A stretch of DNA of 64,000 nt from Hofstenia miamia (GCA_900660155.1 CABFPE010000147.1:1294199-1358198); one strand, 5' to 3'. Shown: positions 36,553 through 49,429, counted from the first letter of the stretch. Translations and numbers: made by a program. The notes: generated by a model from the sequence alone, not told the origin.

Positions 36553-37500
36553 TATTGTCAAAAATTGCGCCAAATTGTAGCATTTTTTAATTTTATGACG
36601 CCGTGGATTTGTCTGACATTACAGTAACGCGAACAAATGTGAACTTTACATAATTTCATTTTGCTATCAATGTAATATTGCAGCGAAGAAAGCTCCATTC
36701 CTGTTAAAAAGACATGCAATTTAAACTACCAGTATCAGCCCATAAAATGTTCATGTCCTAATTAATTTCTACATATTGGAATACTAACAGACAATTTACA
36801 TAATGACAATGTATCACTCCATCACAATCATAATTTTCTGGTTTCAATTATGCTTGCATTTAAGCTAAATAATTTTAATCATTTGCCTTCCACAGCTGTA
36901 TCTACATTATATATTTGAAAAGCCGTAGTTGTATGCTATTTGAAGGAATTTTATAAAAATTCCAAATTTTAAATATATATTATTGTTTTTGCATGCAAAT
37001 AATTGCGTAGAATTGCGGTCAATACTTTCCCTTAACACTCTTTGTAAAATGTATGTTACCTTTGCCTCAGTTTTGTCTCAAATGGTGAAAACCAAAAATT
37101 TCTTTTCCTATCAAAAAAAATTGAATAGCTAAGTTAGTTTCAAGCCAATTACCGGTAAGCTAATCGTTTACTAAAAATTGAACGATTGGAGTATTTATAT
37201 ATAGATGCTACTAGAACAAGTAATATAGATATTCATCATCAATGTTTATAGAGGAAGTACTCAATCTGGACAATGTAGAACCAATGCCATCTTAAAATAG
37301 CGAATAGTTTTGCTATTATGGGGGAAAGCAATTCGCTTATCGCCGTTGCACTTCTTATTCCTTGAAACGCTTACGGCTTACACTTATATAATGATAAAAT
37401 CTATATTAACGTTCACGCTATTTCAGGATATATAAATCTATATGAAATTACATTTTGGATATAATTAAGCAATAAACATCATACTTTTTCAAAATTCATT
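36553..37500. other. Non-genic stretch
   Basis: The 3' flank of the minus-strand UGT gene; no supported feature. Confidence 0.5.
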
Positions 37501-39134
37501 TTAGTTAATTTTAAGCTTAGTTCCAATGAAAAACATTCTCACACATTTCTGCAACATAAACAGAAATATTACAGCCATTAAAATGGGAATAGCAATTATG
37601 CTGAGTACGATGGCTTTGTGTGCAAATCCTATAGGGTTATCTCTGATTATTCGAGTTGATTTATAGGCGTTGTTATCCAAAAAGGTTTCAATTGCCCCTA
37701 AGCCATTCATTTTGTACAGTTCTTCCTTCCTCAATGTTACATTTTTCCAAAAAGATTTGTAATTTTGATGTGTCATTTTAAATACTCTTTGAACAGTTTC
37801 TTCGGTAACAGGGCTTTTAATTTCGAGGGCTATTCCCAAATCAACTAGTCCTCTACTTGTTAAAAACTGGTCACGCCCAAGTGGCAAACAAATGAGAACG
37901 ACTTCAGCTTCAATTGCTTCAGTTACTGAGTTTAAGCCACAGTGGGAAAGAAATATTTTTACTTTCTTATGTCTTAATAGAGAACGTTGAGCAACAAAAT
38001 CTTCTGCCAATACATGATCAGGTCGACCTCCATTGCCATATTCATGGGGATATCTCGCATGTATAATACTATATTCCTTCTGATTTGAAAGGACATTCAT
38101 AATTGCTTTGTGCATTTCAATTTCTGGCTTAAGTTCACTGCCAAATGACACATACATGATAGGATTACTAGAATCTTCGATAAATTTGGAAATTTTGTTT
38201 GAAATTGGTGTAAATGTTAGATTAGTTTCTATAATACCTAAACATGTCACGTTTTCGGCTCGGTAACTCTTTTGAAAATTTGGATTAAACATTGTAAATG
38301 TTGGATAATTTATTGACAAATGAGAATATGACGAAAATGTATCAGCCATTTCTAGTTTCTTTCGCATTCTATTGGCCGAATCACTAATTGTGGAAAACGT
38401 TATATAATTAAACAGGCAAGTGGCTGTTTGTGATAGCAGTTTTGTTACAAAAGAGTGGTTATCATCTATTCCAAAATGGGCTTTTAGAAAAACCCTCTCG
38501 TTGTCGACAGCTGATATATCTAATGCGGCAAAGTGCAAGATAGCAAATGGAATACTGTACTTTTCTGCTATAACTCCAACAGCAGCAGAGAAAAAGTCTG
38601 CTAGAATTAGATCAGGCATTGAATGCACTACCAAATCCTTCACTTGATTGCAAGCAATATCATTAAGCTTATCCAATTGCTAAAAAACAGAAATGTGAAA
38701 TAGGCATTTGCTAGTTAAAATGTAATTACTTGAGCTACAAATTTTCTGTAATAAATTTTTGTTGCAAATACTGAAAACACCAGTTAACCTTATTTGTTAA
38801 ATAACGGACAAAACTTATACAGAGTAATACATAAGTTCCATATATTAAACACCTATAAAGAAATAAAATTTTGGCCAAGATATAACTTAAAAATACAGTA
38901 TAAGTTGAAATTATGACATAAAAATGTATTTTATTGACTTACAATGTGAATGATTGTATAGTGTATCATTTTTCAGCAAGCATTGGGAAAGTAAGATATT
39001 AAGAATATTTTGAGCTAATACCTAAACATGTAAACTAGCTAGATTTTGAAATATGGAGTGTAAGTCATGCATCAATTATAACCATTTAAAAACTCACTTT
39101 TAGTGCGTCAAGCATTACACAATTTAAATGTACA

Positions 39135-39174
<40 letters not shown>

Positions 39175-39710
39175 AATATATGGATATATACATATATATA
39201 TATATATATATNCGGTGCAGTGCATCCCGGAGGCCATTTTAACAATTGCAGTGGCTAGCGATAAAATTAAAACAAATTGCGTGAATACAAACATTTAGAT
39301 TCTTAAAGTATTTCTCCAAAAACTTTATGAATCACAATTATTCGAATTCACATACAAAATATTAATAGTAATTTTTGTATATTTCATGAAAAATTGGACG
39401 AATTAACAAAATACCTAAGAAATTGCCTTTAAGCTTTTCTACGAATGATCCATAACTCTAAGAAGCAATTAAAAATATCTTATATTGTCTTACGAAGATT
39501 AAAATCGACATTGTTGTAGTGGTTTGCTGTAAAAAACGCATAATGCGGTAGTTAGCGGTGAAGTTTTTTTTTGCGGTGGACATAAATTACAAAACTTGTA
39601 CTACGCTATTCTCTAGTTCCAATGTCTTCATTTATGAGCTATCTAACTGGAATATTTTGTCCCAGTAAATCTCATTCCATTGAATGGTCTCCTCGAACCT
39701 TATAAACTTA

Positions 39711-39750
<40 letters not shown>

Positions 39751-40994
39751 ATAAGGTATGATGTAAGGAAACTATTTTCCATTAATTATTCGTAAAGTTC
39801 TTCTTTCTACAGTCAATGAAATCCAGTAACGTAGACAGGGAGAACTTCGTGTAATGTCAGGTTTACAAAAATGATTTTTTTGTCTGTTCCGAAAATATTT
39901 AGAAAATATTAAGAAATATAAGAAAATCAAGTAGAGAGCTATATATTTTCAAAATCCATTTTTCCAGAATTTAACAATTTTAAGAACTTCCCCATTTTTG
40001 TTGAATTAACTTGATACCCAACAAGATCCCCTTAAAAAAATCCTGAGCACACAATTCATCAAATTTTACAAATGGCACTCACTAAGCCATGCATTTTGCA
40101 TAATTATTAGTTATCTATAAAGATGAGCTTGATACGAGTTACACACGTAAAACATGAAAGAAAATTCTGGATCACCTTTTATGTAATTAAAATTACCAGG
40201 GCTGTACTTCTAAATTATTAACAAGAGAGGCGCTAAATTTGACAACTGTATTTTTATATTATATTTTGACTAAACATAATTTCTCAACAAATCGAACTCA
40301 CCAAAATGTAATATAACTTTAACAAGGGGGGGGGCTGGGTCGCAAATCGAAATTAATGAGATGGGCTGAGCTCCGCCCCAAGCAACCCTCGAGTAAACCC
40401 CTGAATATTATACCCACTAAGTGCATCACATTGCTAATTATTACCAAGATCTATGAAAACCTTTTGATTAACTAAACTGAGAATTATGTTATAACTAGAA
40501 CTTAATAGTTCATCTATATGTCATTAATTTTTTCAGTAATTTAATGTACTCTAGTTAAGTTAGTTAAAGAAATTCATAAAAAATCTATACATCGATTTTT
40601 ACACTAAAAAATTATTTTTAAGTCTGAGGTACCTTAGCATTAGTGGAAATTTCTGAAATGATGAATGCCTCGTTTATGACAATTTTCTATATAACACTGA
40701 ACAGCTAGGGTTCATGTATATTACCTTTGACAACTGTATTAAAGCAGCAATTCCGACTGAATCATCTGACTCATAATTCCACCGCTGAGTACGGAAGATT
40801 TTAGCACCTAATCCTTCAACGCGTTCCTGACATTCGACAGAAGTCACGTATGTTATATCATGCCCTCTTTTCATCAATTCAAACGCAATTGGTTCAGAGT
40901 GGTACAAGTGTGATGAGCATATAGACACTATGACAATATGCTTAGACCAGATATTCTGCAGCAAAAAGATGAAAATGACCAGTGCAGCTGTCAT
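37501..40994 (-). CDS. UDP-glycosyltransferase, two exons, 482 aa
   Basis: On the minus strand, exon 1 is 40994-40725 (90 codons) and exon 2 is 38679-37501 (392 codons plus stop). Splicing is TTGTCAAAG|GTAATA ... TTTTTTAG|CAATTGG, phase 0. Exon lengths equal those of the plus-strand UGT exactly, and most residues are shared. Features are a signal peptide (MTAALVIFIFLLQNIWSK), SSHLYHSEP with the likely catalytic His, KRGHDITYVT and the signature FVAQRSLLRHKKVKIFLSHC continuing to PLGRDQ (318-361). A membrane segment lies at 446-466 and the tail K-L-K-x-x is conserved. The expected role is ER-resident conjugation of lipophilic compounds. The 2 kb intron contains (TA)n runs, a gap mark at 39212 and a hAT-like MITE. 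It converges with the plus-strand UGT, 13.4 kb apart. No frame damage is visible. Confidence 0.92.
39138..39212. repeat. (TA)n tract ending in a gap mark
   Basis: TA-rich microsatellite within the UGT intron, interrupted by n at 39212. True length and content between the repeat and CGGTGCAG are unknown, so the intron length is a minimum. Confidence 0.85.
39714..39748. repeat. (TA)n microsatellite
   Basis: Simple TA repeat in the UGT intron. Confidence 0.85.
40197..40403. mobile_element. hAT-like MITE in UGT intron, 207 bp
   Basis: Ends CAGGGCTGTACTTC and, on the complement, CAGGGGTTTACTC are inverted. Flanking 8-mers AAAATTAC and AATATTAT agree at six of eight positions, consistent with an eroded hAT target duplication. 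No coding sequence; a GC-rich strip with nine Gs lies near the right end. Confidence 0.5.
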
Positions 40995-41085
40995 GTCCGC
41001 CAGTTATTTGAAATTATTTGAATGATCTTCAATTTTATTTAATGACAAACAATAGTTTCATAGCTCAATATTTATTTAAACAAAA
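40995..41085 (-). promoter_or_regulatory. Conserved UGT core promoter / 5' UTR
   Basis: On the minus strand AAATATTGAGCTATGAAAC is followed by TTGTTTGTCATTAAATAA and then ATG about 50 bases on. This is the same arrangement as before the plus-strand UGT and its pseudogene, although the rest of the upstream region does not align well. Conservation of this block alone points to function. Confidence 0.5.
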
Positions 41086-43707
41086 TCGTCCAAAATTCCT
41101 CATCAAGATGTTGTCTGTAGTTTAGATTTCTGTTTAGAAAAGCATGATTAATCTCAACTTGCTAACAAAATTTATATCACTATGCTTAGAGTGGCTTTCT
41201 CTATAGCAGCAATGTTTTTCAGCTTCCTTTTAATATACAGGTCTTTTTCTTAATATTCAGGATGTCTTACAACATTTCCGAATTATAAGTTTGCAATAAT
41301 AACTCTTGGCTAAAATGTGCATTGCTCTTTAATTCGAGATTTGACAAAATAATATCTTTGTTTCATTTGAAATTTATTCTGCCAGCGTTTTAAAGGGATG
41401 CATTTCAATGTTAAGCAGAAAATTTCTCTCAAATTTTATCAGTCGTCATTCTAATTTAGTGTGAAGACATTTGCAATCCAAAGTATGAAATGTGTTCCAT
41501 TTGAGTGAATTATTAAATCAGAGGGAAGGTAAATTCGTAACTATTTATCAATACATAACGTACGAAGGCAAAAAACTTCTGTAGTCATAAAACCAAAATT
41601 AGAAAATGAAACGAGCAAAGAGTAATTCAATATATATGCATATTTCCGATCATTAATTACAAAAACCCAAGCTATCAAACGGAACAGTAGATCATTAATG
41701 GATGACGTAAGAGAATATTTATTCAGTTAAGTATTCACAATTGATACTCAGAAATCACACATACAAAACAAATTCTCAAGGGCTATGGGCCAATTACTTG
41801 TACACTCTCAATGACAAGTTGTCCTATGGTCATCCTATTAATTTTATTTTAGTCATCATCCACCATAAATATATTTTTGTTTAGGGAAATTTTTTAAATG
41901 ATTTTTAAAGGATTTCTATTTTGCAATGTTTTTTGTTTCTCTTAGGTAGTAAACTCCAGGTTCGACTGCTGACATTAACTAGGGATTTCTGCAAACCTTT
42001 TCTATATACAACACACATGTAAAAAAGTATTGATCTTGATTTCTGTTTATGAGTAAACAGCGGCATTTAATCGTTTCATAAGGTGGTAGAATTTTGATGA
42101 GCTTGAAGGATGTCAAGACAGCATTCAATATGAAAAACTGCTGTGGAGGAGAGATTTGATCTAAAAGAAATTATATTTGAGACATTTGATACCCTATTAA
42201 TTGTTTATCAAGTTTATTGTAAAAAATGCAACGCTTAAATTAACAAAAATATGTCTGCGTAGTTGAGGTCATTCATGGATGATAAAAATATGGAAGAATT
42301 AAGATATTGAAAAATTTTAGTAATTGGCTAGCGAAAAATTGACAAAAACAAACTTTNCGCCAGTTATTTGAAATTATTTGAATGATCTTCAATTTTATTT
42401 AATGACAAACAATAGTTTCATAGCTCAATATTTATTTAAACAAAATCGTCCAAAATTCCTCATCAAGATGTTGTCTGTAGTTTAGATTTCTGTTTAGAAA
42501 AGCATGATTAATCTCAACTTGCTAACAAAATTTATATCACTATGCTTAGAGTGGCTTTCTCTATAGCAGCAATGTTTTTCAGCTTCCTTTTAATATACAG
42601 GTCTTTTTCTTAATATTCAGGATGTCTTACAACATTTCCGAATTATAAGTTTGCAATAATAACTCTTGGCTAAAATGTGCATTGCTCTTTAATTCGAGAT
42701 TTGACAAAATAATATCTTTGTTTCATTTGAAATTTATTCTGCCAGCGTTTTAAAGGGATGCATTTCAATGTTAAGCAGAAAATTTCTCTCAAATTTTATC
42801 AGTCGTCATTCTAATTTAGTGTGAAGACATTTGCAATCCAAAGTATGAAATGTGTTCCATTTGAGTGAATTATTAAATCAGAGGGAAGGTAAATTCGTAA
42901 CTATTTATCAATACATAACGTACGAAGGCAAAAAACTTCTGTAGTCATAAAACCAAAATTAGAAAATGAAACGAGCAAAGAGTAATTCAATATATATGCA
43001 TATTTCCGATCATTAATTACAAAAACCCAAGCTATCAAACGGAACAGTAGACCATTAATGGATGACGTAAGAGAATATTTATTCAGTTAAGTATTCACAA
43101 TTGATACTCAGAAATCACACATACAAAACAAATTCTCAAGGGCTATGGGCCAATTACTTGTACACTCTCAATGACAAGTTGTCCTATGGTCATCCTATTA
43201 ATTTTATTTTAGTCATCATCCACCATAAATATATTTTTGTTTAGGGAAATTTTTTAAATGATTTTTAAAATTTTTTTCTATTTTGCAATGTTTTTTGTTT
43301 CTCTTAGGTAGTAAACTCCAGGTTCGACTGCTGACATTAACTAGGGATTTCTGCAAACCTTTTCTATATACAACACACATGTAGAAAAGTTTTGATCTTG
43401 ATTTCTGTTTATGAGTAAACAGCGGGATTTAATCGTTTCATAAGGTGGTGAGCTTGAAGGATGTCAAGACAGCATTCAATATGAAAAACTGCTGTGGAGG
43501 AGAGATTTGATCTAAAAGAAATTATATTTGAGACATTTGATACCCCTATTAATTGTTTATCAAGTTTATTGTAAAAAATGCAACGCTTAAATTAACAAAA
43601 ATATGTCTGCGTAGTTGAGGTCATTCATGGATGATAAAAATATGGAAGAATTAAGATATTGAAAAATTGTAGTAATTGGCTAGCGAAAAATTGACAAAAA
43701 CAAACTT
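40997..43707. repeat. 1.35 kb allelic duplication across gap n at 42357
   Basis: 40997-42356 and 42358-43707 are the same sequence with scattered substitutions and a few small indels (an 11 base difference near 42090 versus 43450). The first copy continues into UGT exon 1; the second starts just before where that ATG would be. This is the pattern of two overlapping haplotype contigs placed end to end. The block itself holds no supported gene. Confidence 0.9.
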
Positions 43708-43719
43708 TATTCGCCTATT

Positions 43720-44250
43720 TCTATTAATAAAAAGCACCTTTTCGTTGGTACACTCTTCTTTTTCATTTACTTTGTTCATAAATCCTTTCTTTACACTTCT
43801 AATAGTCTGTATCTAGGCTTTTACAATCCAGGTGGGGAGTTCATTTATGTACTGAATTGTTCCAGGCAACTATATCCATGACAACGGATTCAACAAATGA
43901 AACCATTCTGACATTGACTTCTCTACAACTTTCAGTCCTGCTCATGCCTGTATATTTGGAATTGCCAAGTGACAACGTCCATGCATTCTTTACACTGTAA
44001 GGAATGTTCATGATAAAATCCTTGTTGAGCATTTAATTTAAAGAGCACTTCATTGTACAAACATTACACTCAGGACACACTAATTTTTTTTCAAAATTTC
44101 GCATTACAAACTTACGTCAAACATGTATTCTTCTTTCACATTTTGTTCACCATCAGTCTCTGGGAAGTGTCTTTTATTACCGCAAATCTTGGAACGGTTG
44201 CAGGAACATTTTATCATTCACTTCCGTGTTCGCTGAAGTAGCATTGTTTA
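43720..44250 (-). mobile_element. Probable Mutator-like transposon remnant
   Basis: The minus-strand frame 44032-43841 reads CREVNVRMVSFVESV. A neighbouring frame supplies HGYSCLEQF and MNSPPG. Together these resemble the animal Mutator-like transposase block with EVNRRMV, GHGYSGLEKF and MNLPPP. An upstream CPEC-x-VC knuckle also fits. Frames change repeatedly, so the copy is dead. The match rests on short motifs from memory. Confidence 0.4.
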
Positions 44251-45219
44251 CACTTTCACAAAAATTGTTTGCCCTTTTCTTTGGTCTAGATCTATTCCAT
44301 TTTGATAGCTTTTCGACAATATACTTCCAAATAAATGCACTGTAAAATCAGAGCATATAAATTGATAATGTTGGCTGCAATGATTCTATTTTGATAAATT
44401 TAGACTGAAATCATGAAAAAATTCGAATTTGAGTAACGAGAGACGACAAGTTTCAATGGCTCTAGAAAAAAATTACAAAGTCGACCCCTACTTGCCGTTA
44501 AAAATAACGAGCAGATAAATCTCTCATTGCAATTCAGTAATTTTCCAATTCATAAAGCAAAAGGGATCGTATACAAGGATCAAAGTGTTTGCTAGGAAAA
44601 TTTCTTAAAATATACATAATTAAGGGGATTACAAGAAATATTGAAAAAATATTTATAAAAGTATATGGGTATGGAATGTTAAGAGAAATAATAATAATTA
44701 AATTCAAAAACACAAAAAGCACAAAAAAAATTTCAAAAAATAGTAGTTTTAATGTAATTCTTCTACCTTAAACTGTTAATACTAGGAGCATTATTTAAAT
44801 CCATATGAGCTGTTGGTGTTCATCGTGAAATCAATTTCTGAATTTTTAAATATTGTAAAATTAACTCTAAGATTTTCTTAAATCTAAACCTTATAAAATA
44901 TTAGCTTTTAACCCACACTACAACCAAAAATGTTAAAGTTGAGGTTTATTCATCAAATGCTATTGTGCTATTATTAAAGTACAATTTTCTTAGAAGTAAA
45001 AGAACAAATACTTAGCATAAAAACATTCTTCAAACATTTTATAGGGGGACTAGGGTAGGGTGTAACAAAATACACAGTATCTTCATAATGGCTTACTGTA
45101 CAAAACCAATGCTAAGGTTCAATAAAATTGTAAACTGTCTGCTATGTTATCACAATCAGTTAAACTAGAGTTCTGACAACTTTCTTTGAAAAATGTCTTT
45201 TTGTATTTCGATGTGAACT
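44251..45219. other. Non-genic stretch
   Basis: AT-rich sequence. A GGGGGACTAGGGTAGGGTG word at about 45044 may be the outer end of an element related to the one that follows. No gene. Confidence 0.5.
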
Positions 45220-45269
45220 GTTCCAATTTGCCTCAAAGGTGGGAAACATAACATGGGGCAAATTGGAAC
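45220..45269. repeat. Inverted repeat, 15 bp arms, 20 bp loop
   Basis: GTTCCAATTTGCCTC (45220-45234) pairs with GGGGCAAATTGGAAC (45255-45269) at 14 of 15 positions. The right arm is also the left end of the candidate element 45255-46244. Confidence 0.8.
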
Positions 45270-46244
45270 ATGATATGATTCTAACATTTAAAGCAACTCC
45301 TTACTACACAAAAAATGTATGTCATTGCATTGCATATCATATTTTTCAATTTGTATTACTCACGATCATCAGATATTTATGACACAAGTTTATGAAAGGA
45401 AAAGGAAGTACTACTAAGATGTACAGTTAAACTAAATTGAACAATGTTTCCATTTATTTGATTACATACAGCATAAACACACACATGCTGATTCTTTGTA
45501 ATGAGAAGTCTCTAAAACAGGCATACCATATTAGCTATGCGAATCACTACTGTCACTCTAATTTACGGTTGCCAAGTCATATATTTTGTTGATCTCGAAG
45601 TGAATAAAACGTAAATTTCTAAAAAATCTTCCAAATAATCATTTGAAGAAAAGCAGCATTACAATGTGCATTACATTTGACATACAAAAAGATTTTAAAC
45701 CGATGTAAAATACAAAACCATTTAGTGCAGTCATTAAAAACATTTTTCATGCTATGTATTAAGATTGCACTCAGAATCGATTTTTGTACCCATTGTCCGA
45801 CAAAAGCATTTTACAGAAGGAATTATTTTTAATGTGCACAATGTAGTACAAAGTTAAAGTAAACTGTATGTTACAATAAACTTGTCTTTTTTGGAAATAC
45901 TGACAACTCAATTAAGGCATGTTTCAATTATATTTGCATGTTGAGTAACAATTTACTTAAGCAGTTTACTTTCTTACTGTAGCTTATGTCTCAAAACTAC
46001 GAAATATAGACTGACTTCCTGGTTTGCCGCAAACACACAGACTTATAATCACTATTCTATGCTCAAAAAACGTATTGTAACGTCAAATCATGAAAATATG
46101 TTCTATATCAACAGTTCCTTTTCAAAGCAATCACATGCAACAATAACAAAATGGCAACTGAGTTACTACCACTGGTGGCAGAAATTTGTTGCTGTTTTAA
46201 ATAAATGTAGATGTTTTAACTTACCCTATGTTACAACTTGCCCC
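45255..46244. mobile_element. Candidate non-autonomous element, 990 bp
   Basis: Ends GGGGCAAATTGGAACAT and, on the complement from 46244, GGGGCAAGTTGTAACAT are inverted and agree at 15 of 17 positions. No target duplication is obvious and no coding sequence is present. The frame at 46059-46277 is not recognised. Superfamily unknown. Confidence 0.5.
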
Positions 46245-47226
46245 TTCTTCTACTATGTACACGATTTTCCTAGTTAGAAAACTAATTTATGGAAGTGACT
46301 AACTAAATTTAAAAGTATTGTTTATTTTTGCACAGTGTCAATTACAGCATTTATCTTAATGTAATTATGAAATTGTGTTGACAAGTTTGAAGTGAAGTGT
46401 AGGTATGTTTAATATCAAATATGACATTTAAACTCTTTCACAGATCTGTTTGCAAAACTAAAATTTGATTTAGAAAATTCTTTACTAATTATATAAAGTT
46501 CCTCTTTTATGAATTTGTCTATTTGACTCTAATTTTGTAAAAAAATCTAATTTTTTTAATTTTTTAAGAAAAATTTAGTAGAGAGGTTATAGCCCAAAAG
46601 TTATTCACTATTATTTTAAAATAGTGAGAAAGATAGTATCACGGAAAACTGTAGCTTCTTAATAGGCGAAATACATCATTTAGCAAGAGGCATTTTTATG
46701 ATTTTAGAGGGTTTTTTCCTATCGCTTAGTTGGGAACTGACTAAATTTAATACCGCATCAAACTGATTTGTACACTATATTTTTATAAATTTGTAATTTG
46801 TTATTAAATAGTCAATCGAATTTTTAATTACAGGTAACACATCTAATTGAGTTGCCATTTTTATAACGTAATTGCTTTCAGCTTTTTCTTATAAAACCTG
46901 TGTCTAAATTACTATTTGGTAAAATTGAAGCATTTCGATTGTTTTGATCCAACTACTATACATTGGTTTAATTGGCTAGTACATGTATCATCTTGTTTAG
47001 CAATTTATAACCCTGATAAATTAAAATTTCCTAGTTACTTCAATTGTGAATATCACAATAACTAGGTATTGCGACATCCACATTTCAATAGACGTTTAAG
47101 AGCAAGGTGTGCGTTCATATTAGCGCAAACTAAGAAATTGCATCCTACATTTGTAGCCGAACGTTATTGATTGGTTCACGAAATGGAAATAGATCATTTC
47201 AAGGCGTGCGCTAATGATCACTGCAC
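46245..47226. other. Non-genic stretch
   Basis: AT-rich sequence with no recognised feature. Confidence 0.5.
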
Positions 47227-47524
47227 CAATGGCCGTGGCTAGGGGAGGGCCAAGGGGCATGGCCCTCCCTGTTGGGCCACTGCGCCCCCTTCCTCTTGGC
47301 ATCTTGGATACAAAACCCCATAGTATTAATTCTAATATTCTGTAACTAAGTTAGAGTAAATATATTTTGTTGAAATATATAAAATACTAATGCCATTCTA
47401 TTTGAAAATTCAATGAGTTAAACTAAAAGTGTTAAACTATTTCATATGAGTAAAACTATGATTAATTTATTGAACTTTGCGAGGCCATGGCCCCTCTAAA
47501 TTTCAAATGCAAGCCACGGGTCTG
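47227..47524. mobile_element. hAT-like MITE, ~300 bp
   Basis: The left end CAATGGCCGTGGCTAGG and the right end, on the complement CAGACCCGTGGCTTG, share the CCGTGGCT core. GGCCATGGCC-like words lie inside both ends. It is GC-rich compared with its surroundings and has no coding sequence. Such ends are common in non-autonomous hAT families of animals. Confidence 0.55.
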
Positions 47525-47911
47525 ACCGCACTTCGCATGAGAAATCAAACGTTCCACCATTCAGTTAATTCCCTGCCAAGCAAACATCAATAAAAATAGA
47601 GAAACTTTTTCAAGTTCTAATTGTACATACATTGACTGTGGTGTTAATCTAAAACAAATGTTGGAAGTTGGCTTTATTCGAATTTATTAGACTATTTTAG
47701 TGGCTGAAGCAGTTATTAGCAGTAAACCAGACAAGATCATACTGTGTCATGTGCACAACACGCAGCCCTGGTTGAACGTGTTTATGAGCCTGCAATAAAT
47801 GCTAGACAAAAGCTATGGAATATGGGCATTAGCTTACTAATGTTTAGGGCCAACAAGAAACATAGTTTCTTAGTCCGCCTTAATAATGGCTGCATACGGT
47901 TAGGTGGGTTG

Positions 47912-49124
47912 CAGAGATTAAATCAGATCGGATTTTCATTTTGAGAAACTTCGGATCCAAAATTTTTTAAAACTTGAATATTTGTACATTCCATAAAATA
48001 CGCAAACTTTTACATTAAATCTTAATTTAAAAATCTCAATCTAAGTGAAATTTTGTAATTGAATTTCATTGTTCCTTCCAACTTATAAAATTAGTGACCA
48101 ATACTTCAAATCTGAAAATGCGATTTATGTTAGCCATCACCTAATGATAAAATAGTAAAGCAACCAAAATATTGGTTTGTACAAACTTGCAAATGGAAGA
48201 GCAGAATCCTGAAAAGGATTCTCTCTAATATTTATGTCAAAGAAAATGCACATAACACAGAAAAGCAAGTGGAATACCTTAGCTTTTGCAAACACTACAA
48301 AATGTAAAAATACTAATATAATTTAAGATGCTCTTCAATAAAAAAAATATTCACTCTAAGCAACTTGCAATGCCAAGATCAACTTAGTACTCAGGTTTGT
48401 CATTATCATAATACCTAATACAAAAATGTTTATGGAACCAAACCTTCGGCATACTATTAATAGGTTGTGAATTATTTAATGTTGCTGCTATATAATTAAA
48501 AATGTTTGATCAAATTTAGTATCAAATTTCAGTAAAATTCAAATTTATATTAAAATCTCAAATTTTGTTTGAAAAATTGATTTTTCTATCACGGATTTTA
48601 ATACACTTTACAACAATTTTTTTAATGTCTTACAATATAAACTTTGCGTTTGTTTTTTAATTTGCCATTAGTTGTGCTATTCTTGTTTTCATCGCCTAAG
48701 CTGCAATTTTGAAGTAAATTTATCTTGTTTGAAACAAGTTCAATTCATAGTGACAATGCAAAGTGGTTATTTTATAATAAAAAATTTATACAGGATGTAA
48801 TGCTATAAGAAAATCAACTATTTAAACACTAAAAAAATTCTGATTATAGTTGATGACAATTTTAGGAACTAGATTATTACAAAGCTTACAAAAATAAGTT
48901 TATTTGCATGCATTATTTCGTAAGCATATGTCCATTTTTTATCTCAAGATAGTGTTAAAAAACTTAAACTTCTATTCGCATTAAAAAACAAATAATATTT
49001 TTTAAGTTTATGTTTGTTTATTGTTAGAATACTTATTTAAATTCGGATCCATTTCGGATTGAAAACTAAAATTTTTCAAAAGTTCGGATCGAATCTTAAA
49101 ATGTTGGATCAGATTCCATCTCTG
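47912..49124. mobile_element. Non-autonomous hAT-like element, 1.2 kb
   Basis: Imperfect inverted ends CAGAGATTAAATCAGATC (47912) and, on the complement, CAGAGATGGAATCTGATC (from 49124). More matching TTCGGATC words lie inside both ends. Flanking 8-mers GTGGGTTG and GTGAGTCA differ only by three transitions, as an aged 8 bp target duplication would. The interior is AT-rich and non-coding. Confidence 0.5.
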
Positions 49125-49429
49125 GTGAGTCATCTATTTCTGTTCCCTAGCCAAATACAGAGGTTCGAAAATAATAGAAAATGAGTCCTGGTCTTGGTCG
49201 TGTCGAAATCGAAAAGTTGGTCTGATCACGTACTGGTCCTGTCTGATGTTTTAATGTTTAGTGGTGTTGTTAAGTAAACTAAGGTATCCATTTCAAATAT
49301 CTTACTTGATATCTGACTTTAGAAATATTCATATTTTGCGTTAATGTAGAGTATTTAAAAAATTATAATTTAATCATGTTATGGATGGCCTCAAGTTCAA
49401 GCAATGACTGCAGTGATTTCCATTTGTAA

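Noticed and set aside
41958-41975. GGTTCGACTGC resembling a tRNA B box
   Set aside because: No A box, no anticodon or acceptor stems around it; the same applies to the copy near 43320.
44534-44771. Overlapping hydrophobic and basic frames on opposite strands
   Set aside because: AT-rich low-complexity sequence; neither frame has a recognisable motif.
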